The notes beneath the pieces were generated by a model. That model ran no database searches, had not been told where the DNA came from, and saw only the letters and a list, made by a program, of their open reading frames with translations. The translations under genes and the position numbers were made by a program. A DNA stretch of 5,204 nucleotides, from NCBI GenBank assembly GCA_007131945.1, contig SLPP01000274.1:1-5204 (forward strand). The letters are read 5' to 3'. The stretch's first letter is position 1, and each line of letters opens with the position of its first letter. Positions 1 through 5,204 of the stretch are shown in pieces. This DNA is from Paracoccaceae bacterium (lineage in GTDB: Bacteria; Pseudomonadota; Alphaproteobacteria; Rhodobacterales; Rhodobacteraceae).

Positions 1-254
1 AACCGCGACCGATCGGGCAGCTCTGCAAGCTCCTGCACTCCATGCCATCAGCGACCGCCAAGCAGCCGCTCGCGCCCATGACCTGAGCCATCGGCAGCGC
101 CGATCGGAGTTCTTCAACAGCTCCAATATGCATATGTGCACTGCGGAGGTAAACTGGGCAGCGAAAGCGCAGGAACCGAGTGTACGGTCGAAGCGGTTTC
201 CCGTGCGGCGGTCGGCCCGGAATCCAGCAGGATCGCGCAGCGAACTCGCCCCGC
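1..254. other. Left-edge region without a convincing gene
   Basis: I see no supported gene here. A reading frame on the plus strand runs through the whole stretch into the kinase region, but it is antisense to the kinase and has a low-complexity Arg/Ser/Pro-rich product, so I treat it as a shadow. On the minus strand an ATG at 133-131 opens a frame that stays open to the window edge (44 codons, beginning MHIGAVEELRSALPMAQVMG). It has no Shine-Dalgarno sequence (the bases upstream read cctcc, the wrong polarity) and I do not recognise the product. The stretch just downstream of the kinase stop shows no stem followed by a T run, so the end of the kinase transcript is not evident. Positions 104-124 look like a possible insertion-sequence end and are listed separately. 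Confidence 0.5.
104..124. mobile_element. Possible insertion-sequence terminal repeat (weak)
   Basis: Read on the minus strand, this site contains GGAGCTGTTGAAGAACTCCG. The core TGTTGAAGAACTC differs by one base from the TGTTGAAAAACTC type of terminus found on many IS5- and IS1182-like elements. If it is an element end, the element would lie to the left and run out of the window, and the more AT-rich bases from about 125 (aatatgcatatg) would be flanking DNA. There is no partner repeat, target duplication or recognisable transposase in view, so chance resemblance is quite possible. Confidence 0.2.
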
Positions 255-2411
255 TCAGTTGCCTTCGGTCGAAACCAGGATGCGGCTGTCGGCCGAGATC
301 CGGCCCTGCGCATTGCGCGAAGCGATCGCTTCCGCCAATGCCTCGACGAAGCTGTCGACGGATTCCGAGGTGGGGCGGAGGTCGTCGAAGATCGGGGCAT
401 CGCCGTGCAGGACGAGCACCAGGTTCTTGCCCAGTGTCGTGCCATCGACAAGGAACGCGAGCCGGCCGGTCCCCTGCGCCTCGCCGACGGCATAGGCGAC
501 GCGCACCGGCAGCGCCCCCTCGCGCCCGTCTCGCAGGGCAGCGATGGCGCTCTCCTGGCGGTTGATGTTCGGAAGCAGGTGGAAGACCGCGCCCTTCACG
601 TCGACAATCGACACCCACAGATGCCCGCCGGTGACGTCCGCCGGCAGAAGGATGTCGATCACCGGGTTCTCCCCGACGTAATAACGGCCCGAGGGGTTGT
701 CGGCCGGCCGGTCCCCGAAGCCGAAGCGCATCTCCATCCCGCCCGAGGGGATCCCGGCAAGCGTCTCCTCCAGCAGGCACAGGCCGCGGTTGAGTACTTC
801 CAGATCCAGAACCACCGGCCGGTCGCCGGCAATGGCCGAGAGCGCGTCGAACAGCACGACCCGGCTCTGCGCGGTCCCGATCCGGCCGACGACCGCGATC
901 GACTCGCCCATTGAATAGGCGGCGGAAGGTGGATCGAGAAGCTCAAGCGGGCCACAATCCGCGCCGGCGGCGAGGACCTCCTCGACATCTGCGATCGGCA
1001 GCCGTACGGGGCCGAGCAGGATGTCCGATCGCACCGCGAGGCCGCCGGGCAGCGGCGCGGCGAGGGCGACGCTCACCCGCTCGTATTCGCCGCGATCGCG
1101 GGTGATGCCGCGCACCTCGACCCGGGGTCCGTTCGCGGCGATGCGCCATTCCTCGAGGGGGATGACCGTGTCGATCAGCTGCGCGATGCCCGAGCCCCAG
1201 TCCTCGGGAATGTCGCCCGCGGCCAGTTCGAGCCGCGCCTCCCCACCCGCGGTGGCGAGGATCGCGTTCAGGTCGTCGCGCACGCTGGCGCTGGGGACGT
1301 GACCCTCGGCTACCGGCGCGAGGCCCGCCGGGCGGTCGATAACCAGCGTGTAGGGATCTACCCTGGGCAGCGGCGCCGGTCCGAGGAGTGCGTCGAGGAA
1401 CCCCGCGAGATAGCTGCCCGCGCCGACCGCGGCTAGAAGGACCACGGAAACCGCCGCGATCGCCAGGCCACGTCGGCCCTTGCCGCTGCCGGTCGGCGTC
1501 GACGCAGGGGCACTTCGGGGCGGGTCGTCCTGCGCAGCGCGCCGCGGCGGCAGGGTCGTGGGGCGCAGGTCGGCATCATCGGGCCTGAACGCCGGGTCGA
1601 TCGCGTCGAGAACCGCTTCGGCGGATTGCAGCCGCTGCTCGGGGTCGGGATGCGTCATCCTGTCGATGTGCGACCTCAATGGTTCGGCCACGCCCTCGGT
1701 ATCGAGCGGCTCGCCCTTGCGGCGCAGCACTTCCATCGGGTTGCGCCCGACATCCGGTGGCGCACCGCGGAAGGTTGCGAGCAGCAGCGCCCCCAGAGCG
1801 TAGATATCGGAGCGCGCATCGGCCCGGCCGCTGAGCTGCTCGGGCGCGGCGTAGGCATACTTGCCGGCGAACTCGCCACCGGTGATCGTCTGCGCGCCGG
1901 GATTGTCGTCCTTTGCGATGCCGAAATCGATGATAACCGCCTGGTCGGGGCGGCCGCCCCGGAGGATGATGTTGTCGGGAGAGAGGTCCCGATGGAAGTT
2001 GTTGCGTGCATGCGCGGCGGCGAGACCGGAGGCGACCCGGGCGCAGATCACCATCAGGTCCTCGGCCGGCAGCCCGCCCTTCCGCAGCAACTCGTGCAGC
2101 CCGGGCCCGTCGACATAGTCCATGATCAGGTAGACATGGCCCTCGGCGGTGCGATGGTTCTCGGAATAGCGCACGACCGCATCGTGGCGGATGTCGCGCA
2201 TTGCCTCCTCGCGGTTCATGAGGACCAGATAGTCCTCGTTGCCCGCGAATTCCGACTTGAGCACCTTCATCGCGACGATGCGCCCCGAGATCTCGGAGCG
2301 GGCGCGGTAGACCTCGGAGGTGCCGCCGCGGCCGAGGACGCCCTCGATGCGATAGGTGTTGTTGATCAGCTGGCCGGGCTTGAAGATGTCGGAGGGGCGC
2401 GGCTCGATCAT
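255..2411 (-). CDS. Transmembrane Hanks-type Ser/Thr protein kinase with BON-like and DUF4384-like ectodomain
   Basis: This 718-residue protein should phosphorylate Ser/Thr on cytoplasmic partners in response to an envelope signal. The kinase domain spans about 18-272: glycine loop LGRGGTSEVY (26-35), ATP-anchoring Lys49 in VAMKVL, catalytic HRDLSPDN (140-147, Asp142), DFG (162-164), APE (189-191) and SDIYALG (201-207). The usual Lys of HRDLKPxN is Ser144. A Pro/Arg-rich linker (about 274-313) leads to one membrane helix (about 314-337). The outer part carries BON-like repeats (around 354-386, 422-450 and 495-545, the last bracketed by Cys486 and Cys545), then a DUF4384-like segment with YYVGE (577-581) and HLLPN (611-615). 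No other ATG, GTG or TTG lies in frame upstream before a stop, so ATG at 2411 is the start, although its Shine-Dalgarno is weak (GGA only). It follows the OmpA gene by 76 bases, probably in one operon. The overall plan resembles kinases associated with type VI secretion, but that role is inferred. Confidence 0.93.
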   Translation of the reverse strand: MIEPRPSDIFKPGQLINNTYRIEGVLGRGGTSEVYRARSEISGRIVAMKVLKSEFAGNEDYLVLMNREEAMRDIRHDAVVRYSENHRTAEGHVYLIMDYVDGPGLHELLRKGGLPAEDLMVICARVASGLAAAHARNNFHRDLSPDNIILRGGRPDQAVIIDFGIAKDDNPGAQTITGGEFAGKYAYAAPEQLSGRADARSDIYALGALLLATFRGAPPDVGRNPMEVLRRKGEPLDTEGVAEPLRSHIDRMTHPDPEQRLQSAEAVLDAIDPAFRPDDADLRPTTLPPRRAAQDDPPRSAPASTPTGSGKGRRGLAIAAVSVVLLAAVGAGSYLAGFLDALLGPAPLPRVDPYTLVIDRPAGLAPVAEGHVPSASVRDDLNAILATAGGEARLELAAGDIPEDWGSGIAQLIDTVIPLEEWRIAANGPRVEVRGITRDRGEYERVSVALAAPLPGGLAVRSDILLGPVRLPIADVEEVLAAGADCGPLELLDPPSAAYSMGESIAVVGRIGTAQSRVVLFDALSAIAGDRPVVLDLEVLNRGLCLLEETLAGIPSGGMEMRFGFGDRPADNPSGRYYVGENPVIDILLPADVTGGHLWVSIVDVKGAVFHLLPNINRQESAIAALRDGREGALPVRVAYAVGEAQGTGRLAFLVDGTTLGKNLVLVLHGDAPIFDDLRPTSESVDSFVEALAEAIASRNAQGRISADSRILVSTEGN

Positions 2412-2487
2412 CGTCTGTCCGTCATCTGGACGCGCCCTTTCCCGTCGCCGAGATGCGCTCCTCGGGTTCCGGCACCGGTGGCATCGG

Positions 2488-3078
2488 CTAGCTCAGCGCC
2501 TGGAACTCGACCCTGCGGTTCTCGGGGCTGCGCGGATCGTCGGGGTCATAGAGATAGTCTGGACCGACGCCGATCGCTTCCAGCCGTTCCTCGGAAATGC
2601 CGCATTCGCTGACGAGGTACCGCTTGACCTCCTGTGCGCGCATCAGCGACAGGCGCTGGTTGTAGGCGTGGCTGCCGACCGCGTCGGTATGGCCAACAAT
2701 CCGGAACCGCTCGATATCGATGTCGCGCATGACATTGCACAGGGTCGCGAGACGCGGCTTCTGGTCCTCGCGCAGTGCCGAGGAGTCGAAATCGAAGGTG
2801 ATGCGGACATTCACCTGCTCGGCCCGGTCGAACTGCACGTAGTCACCGGCCGCTTCGGTACTGGCGCCGGGCGCGGCGCCGGTCGTGGCGCCTTCGCCGG
2901 TGGGAGCGAGGACGAGGCCGCGGGTGCGCTGGGTGCGGAAAAGCTGCTCGAGCTCGGTCTCGCTGAGTTGGGACGCGTCGGAGGCCTGTGCCGGGGCGGG
3001 CATCCCCAGCCCGAGGCTGAGCAAGGCGGCCACGCCGATGGCCAGGAGGGACGGGAACCGGAACGCTGCAGAGGTCAT
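2488..3078 (-). CDS. Secreted OmpA-family peptidoglycan-binding protein
   Basis: This 196-residue protein probably binds the diaminopimelate stem of peptidoglycan in the periplasm. Residues 1-32 form a Sec signal peptide ending AQA before SDAS. No lipobox Cys follows, so it is not an obvious lipoprotein and may be soluble or associated with the outer membrane. A short Ala/Gly/Thr-rich linker (about 60-78) precedes the OmpA C-terminal domain (about 88-196): ITFDFDSSAL (93-102), GHTDAVGSHAYN (129-140), LSLMRAQEVKRYL (143-155) and the closing NRRVEF (187-192). Asp132 and Arg147 match the two residues that contact the peptide stem in OmpA relatives. Cys114 and Cys159 could form a disulfide. There is no beta-barrel, and the length fits small stand-alone OmpA-like proteins. 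ATG at 3078 is chosen because it has GGGAGG just upstream and starts the signal peptide directly. The open frame continues upstream to 4224, but that part is antisense to the peptidase gene. It is the first gene of the probable OmpA-kinase transcript. Confidence 0.92.
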   Translation of the reverse strand: MTSAAFRFPSLLAIGVAALLSLGLGMPAPAQASDASQLSETELEQLFRTQRTRGLVLAPTGEGATTGAAPGASTEAAGDYVQFDRAEQVNVRITFDFDSSALREDQKPRLATLCNVMRDIDIERFRIVGHTDAVGSHAYNQRLSLMRAQEVKRYLVSECGISEERLEAIGVGPDYLYDPDDPRSPENRRVEFQALS

Positions 3079-3082
3079 TTTG

Positions 3083-3088
3083 CCTCCC
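3083..3088 (-). promoter_or_regulatory. Ribosome binding site of the OmpA-family gene
   Basis: Minus-strand GGGAGG lies four bases (caaa) before ATG 3078. It is the strongest Shine-Dalgarno match in the window and decides the start within a much longer open frame. Confidence 0.85.
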
Positions 3089-3098
3089 TTCTTGAGGA

Positions 3099-3118
3099 AT
3101 GGCAGGGAGATGGCAGGG
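3099..3118 (-). repeat. Two 9-base direct repeats in the OmpA leader
   Basis: ATGGCAGGG occurs at 3099-3107 and again at 3110-3118 (plus-strand reading), with an 11-base period. That spacing is close to one helical turn, so both copies would face the same side of the DNA. They lie between the predicted promoter and the ribosome binding site of the OmpA gene, at roughly +4 to +24 of the expected transcript. They could be a regulator site or a leader RNA element; no regulator is identified, and chance duplication is possible. Confidence 0.45.
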
Positions 3119-3128
3119 CGCGGGAAGT

Positions 3129-3157
3129 AGGATACACGCATTGACCGGTTCTGCCAA
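3129..3157 (-). promoter_or_regulatory. Sigma70-like promoter of the OmpA-kinase transcript
   Basis: On the minus strand TTGGCA (3157-3152) and TATCCT (3134-3129) are separated by exactly 17 bases. This is five of six and four of six matches to TTGACA and TATAAT. Transcription would start near 3122, giving a leader of about 43 bases before ATG 3078. It is the best promoter-like sequence I found in this divergent region. Expression of the downstream kinase from the same promoter is inferred from the short gap between the genes and the lack of a terminator there. Confidence 0.6.
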
Positions 3158-3303
3158 CGGGTCTGCGGCGGGCGTCGCGTGGGCGTGATGCGCTGGTCCC
3201 GCACGATCGGCCGAGGGCCCGCGAACACCGTTGTGACTTGATCCGTCTCGGCTTTCGCGTAACCCTGCTGGCCGGTCGACCGGGAAAAACTGCAGCCGAA
3301 CCG

Positions 3304-4146
3304 ATGCGTCCATTGCCCGCCATCATCCTCGCCGTGGCGATCCTGCTTGCGCCGGTGCTGTGGTTCGCGCTGCAGTCGCTGGACCGCGCCGGCGACGAGG
3401 GCGGGCCGGCGGTGGATAGCGGGGCGCGGATCGAGATCGAGATGCTGCGCCAGCAGATCGAGTCCCTGCAGCGCCATGTCGAGGAGCTGGAGAAGCGGAT
3501 CGCGGTGCGTCGGGACCCGGCGCGGGACGAGCTTCTGCCCTTCTACGACCGCGACGATCCCGATGCCGACTGGCCGCGCGACACCGAGAACCAGATCATC
3601 GACCAGTACACGCAGGTCGTGGTGATACCCGCCCGGCGGGCGCTGAACGAGGGGTTGACCGTGGCCACGCCGAGTTTCCTGGAAGAGCTTCTGGGGCGCC
3701 CGCGTACGGACCTGTCCGACGACTGCCAGCCGATGACCAATCCCGAGCTGCGCGAACTGCTCGTGACCGAGGATGTGGGGCCGATCCGCGTGCAGATGCT
3801 GAAGCCGGCGGTCGAGTCGCTGCGCCGGGTCTTTGCCGAGATCCGGCGCGCCGATCCGGACCTCTACGACCGCATCGGCACCGCTGGCTCGCTCTGCGTC
3901 CGGCAGATCCGGGGTTCGCGCGACCGGATGTCCTCGCATGCCTTCGGCACTGCGGTCGATCTGAACATCGACGGCCGCCTCGACGCCTTCGGCGCCGGCA
4001 CGACGCAGCTGGGCCTGACGATCCTTGCGGATTTCTTCGCCGCCGAGGGCTGGATCTGGGGCGCGGCCTTCGGCCGCGAGGACAGCATGCATTTCGAGGT
4101 CAGCCGCGAACTCTTGCTGCAATGGCGCGCGGAGGGGCGGATCTGA
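3304..4146 (+). CDS. Membrane-anchored M15-family zinc peptidase (D,D-carboxypeptidase/VanY type)
   Basis: This 280-residue enzyme should cleave peptidoglycan stem peptides, most likely at a D-Ala or other D-amino-acid bond, in the periplasm. Residues about 5-24 form an uncleaved signal anchor. A coiled coil follows (about 41-68: heptads of Ile, Leu and Val with Glu/Arg/Gln), suggesting dimerisation. The catalytic part spans about 150-270: LCVRQIRGS (197-205), SSHAFGTAVDLNID (210-223), GWIWGAAF (249-256) and EDSMHFE (259-265). His212, Asp219 and His263 are the expected zinc ligands and Asp260 the catalytic acid, so it looks active. Cys141 and Cys198 may pair. The frame can be extended to a TTG at 3238, but neither start has a clear Shine-Dalgarno. 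ATG 3304 is preferred because it places the membrane anchor at the N-terminus. The gene is divergent from the OmpA gene and convergent with the gene at 4297. It may remodel the wall for a secretion machine, or be an effector; the exact bond cut cannot be read from sequence. Confidence 0.88.
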   Translation: MRPLPAIILAVAILLAPVLWFALQSLDRAGDEGGPAVDSGARIEIEMLRQQIESLQRHVEELEKRIAVRRDPARDELLPFYDRDDPDADWPRDTENQIIDQYTQVVVIPARRALNEGLTVATPSFLEELLGRPRTDLSDDCQPMTNPELRELLVTEDVGPIRVQMLKPAVESLRRVFAEIRRADPDLYDRIGTAGSLCVRQIRGSRDRMSSHAFGTAVDLNIDGRLDAFGAGTTQLGLTILADFFAAEGWIWGAAFGREDSMHFEVSRELLLQWRAEGRI

Positions 4147-4206
4147 GGCCGGCGTCGCCCGCGGCGCGTCGTGCCCGGATGCGCGCGGCCCGGCCGATTC
4201 CAAGGG

Positions 4207-4228
4207 GTGCTCGCATGCGAGCACTTTT
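4207..4228 (+). terminator. Palindrome with T run after the peptidase gene
   Basis: Positions 4207-4224 are a perfect 18-base palindrome, GTGCTCGCATGCGAGCAC, followed by TTTT at 4225-4228. As RNA it would make a seven-pair, GC-rich stem with a CATG loop, in the right place (about 60 bases after the stop at 4146) for an intrinsic terminator of the plus-strand gene. The T run is short, so termination may be partial. On the minus strand the stem is followed by C and G rather than T, so it should not act as a terminator of the convergent gene. A DNA-binding palindrome is the alternative. Confidence 0.6.
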
Positions 4229-4296
4229 ACAACGCTCTGATCATAAACCGAAATTCGCCCCCGTTAACTGCAACGAAACCTTTCGCTTTGCCCCGG

Positions 4297-5204
4297 TCAT
4301 TGCGTCTGCGGCGCGGTCGTCATGAAGAAATAGACCCATTCGCCCTTGAAGTCCGGATCGGCGGCGCGGGCCGCGGCGATGCGGTCCTGCAGCCAGTCGA
4401 GGTAGGGTCCGGCGGGTTCGCGGACCGGGCGGGGGGTGTCGTGGATCGGGGTCGAGGCGGCGAAGGCCACGGCGATCTCGTTGCCGAAGGGGGGCGCGAC
4501 CGCGATGGTGAAGACCTCGGTCCCGTCCGGCGCGGTGCCGACCCTCAGGGTCGATTTCGGCTCCATCAGCGCGGTGTCGAGCATCTCGTTCGGCTGCAGG
4601 TGCAGCACCATCCCGGCGGCGTCGAAATAGTCGATGTAGACATGCGCCGGGTAGTCGGGGGTCGTCACCTCGAAGGTGAGCGTCTCGCCGTCGAGATAAT
4701 GGTATTCGCGGGCATGGGCGTCGGGGCCGACGAGGCGCGGATCGGTCTCCTGCACGGTGGATTGCGGCAGGCCGAGCGCGGCGATGCCCGCCAGCACGTC
4801 GCATTGCGGGCGCGGCAGGACGCGCAGGTTGTCGGTCACCGGGATCGCCCCGCCGACCTGGCCGCGCAGCGCGCCGAGCACCGGGTCGCGCAGCCCCTCC
4901 TCGGGAACATGGCCGCGCAGTTCCAGCGCGCCCGTCTCGGGCAGGAAGACGGTCTGCATCCGGGCACAGGGGACCGAGGCGAGCAGCGCCGAGATCCCGT
5001 CGCGAACCGGATCGGCGCCGGGCGCGAGGCGGGCGAGGTCGGCGGGCTGCATGAAGGACTGGATCGCGGCGAGCGAGACCGGGTCGATCTGGTCGGCATC
5101 GGCGCCGGTCCAGGCGAGCGCCGCCTGCGCCCGGGCGCCGATGGCCGGGGCCGCCGCCGCGACGAGCGCCAGATCGCCGGGCGGGCTGCCGGCAAGGCTG
5201 ATCC
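4297..5204 (-). CDS. DUF4384-like envelope protein, C-terminal part (5' end outside window)
   Basis: The last 301 residues are visible and the frame stays open to the window edge. The first in-window ATG, at 5052, is probably internal because coding-like sequence (for example LAWTGADADQIDPVSLAAIQ) continues upstream of it. Counting from the edge, an Ala-rich segment (about 11-45) leads to a BON-like module (about 90-130) with ELRGHVPEEGLRDPVLGAL (94-112), bracketed by Cys79 and Cys134. A DUF4384-like segment follows (about 160-250), with EYHYLDGETLTFEV (166-179) and HLQPNE (201-206). The C-terminus ends in a hydrophilic helix (about 266-284) and FFMTTAPQTQ. The same order, including the Cys pair, occurs at the C-terminus of the kinase at 255-2411, so the two are probably paralogous in this part. 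The missing N-terminus could be another kinase, a caspase-like domain or a simple membrane anchor. It is convergent with the peptidase gene. I do not know its specific function. Confidence 0.75.
   Translation of the reverse strand, partial: ISLAGSPPGDLALVAAAAPAIGARAQAALAWTGADADQIDPVSLAAIQSFMQPADLARLAPGADPVRDGISALLASVPCARMQTVFLPETGALELRGHVPEEGLRDPVLGALRGQVGGAIPVTDNLRVLPRPQCDVLAGIAALGLPQSTVQETDPRLVGPDAHAREYHYLDGETLTFEVTTPDYPAHVYIDYFDAAGMVLHLQPNEMLDTALMEPKSTLRVGTAPDGTEVFTIAVAPPFGNEIAVAFAASTPIHDTPRPVREPAGPYLDWLQDRIAAARAADPDFKGEWVYFFMTTAPQTQ

Noticed and set aside
9..16. CCGATCGG palindrome, repeated at 100-107
   Set aside because: An eight-base GC-rich palindrome built on GATC is expected by chance at this composition, and related GATCGG strings occur throughout the window.
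180..914. Long plus-strand open frame opposite the kinase C-terminus
   Set aside because: The product has no recognisable motif and is rich in Arg, Asp and Ala as expected of a shadow in GC-rich DNA; the minus strand encodes a coherent protein here.
1626..2612. Long plus-strand open frame opposite the kinase catalytic domain and the end of the OmpA gene
   Set aside because: It is antisense to invariant kinase motifs and to the OmpA C-terminus, has no recognisable domain, and lacks a supporting ribosome binding site.
3238..3303. TTG start that would lengthen the M15 peptidase by 22 residues
   Set aside because: There is no Shine-Dalgarno before it, and it would put an Arg-rich segment in front of the membrane anchor; ATG 3304 fits better, though its own ribosome binding site is also weak.
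3079..4224. Upstream extension of the OmpA reading frame on the minus strand, giving a possible 578-residue protein
   Set aside because: It is antisense to the clearly conserved M15 peptidase, its product is low-complexity His/Arg/Gln-rich sequence, and the signal peptide with a strong ribosome binding site marks the true start at 3078.
4266..4290. Small inverted repeat CGAAA-CC-TTTCG after the end of the 4297 gene, considered as its terminator
   Set aside because: The loop would be only two bases, the stem is short and AT-rich, and no T run follows on the minus strand.
1..5204. CRISPR array, tRNA or rRNA gene
   Set aside because: I saw no regularly spaced repeats, no tRNA-like cloverleaf with a T-loop GGTTCGANTCC match, and no rRNA-like sequence.

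Overview
This is a GC-rich window, probably chromosomal DNA from an alphaproteobacterium. A Rhodobacterales-type host (Rhodobacter/Paracoccus/Roseobacter relatives) is my best guess. It rests on base composition, strong codon bias and the style of the BON-like/DUF4384-like extracytoplasmic modules, not on any marker gene. Four protein genes cover most of it, and all four look like cell-envelope proteins or envelope-signalling proteins.

Layout from left to right. Positions 1-254 hold no convincing gene; a sequence near 104-124 resembles the terminal repeat of an insertion sequence, only weakly. Positions 255-2411 (minus) encode a 718-residue transmembrane Hanks-type Ser/Thr protein kinase with a large extracytoplasmic C-terminus. 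Positions 2488-3078 (minus) encode a secreted 196-residue OmpA-family peptidoglycan-binding protein. The two are in the order OmpA protein then kinase, 76 bases apart, and probably form one transcript from a good sigma70-like promoter at 3129-3157. Positions 3304-4146 (plus) encode a membrane-anchored M15-family zinc peptidase (D,D-carboxypeptidase/VanY type), divergent from the OmpA gene. A perfect 18-base palindrome followed by TTTT at 4207-4228 probably terminates it. Positions 4297-5204 (minus, 5' end outside the window) encode the C-terminal 301 residues of a protein whose ectodomain resembles the kinase's C-terminus.

How the genes may work together: a kinase with an outward-facing sensor region, a wall-binding OmpA protein, a wall-cutting peptidase and a second protein with the same type of sensor module make a coherent peptidoglycan-related envelope locus. 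Kinases and OmpA-like proteins of this kind often sit beside type VI secretion clusters, so the window could be the edge of one. No core T6SS gene is visible here, so that remains an inference. The most interesting observations are the shared Cys-pair/BON-like/DUF4384-like module in two separate genes, the Lys-to-Ser change in the kinase catalytic loop, and the regulatory structure in the divergent intergenic region.
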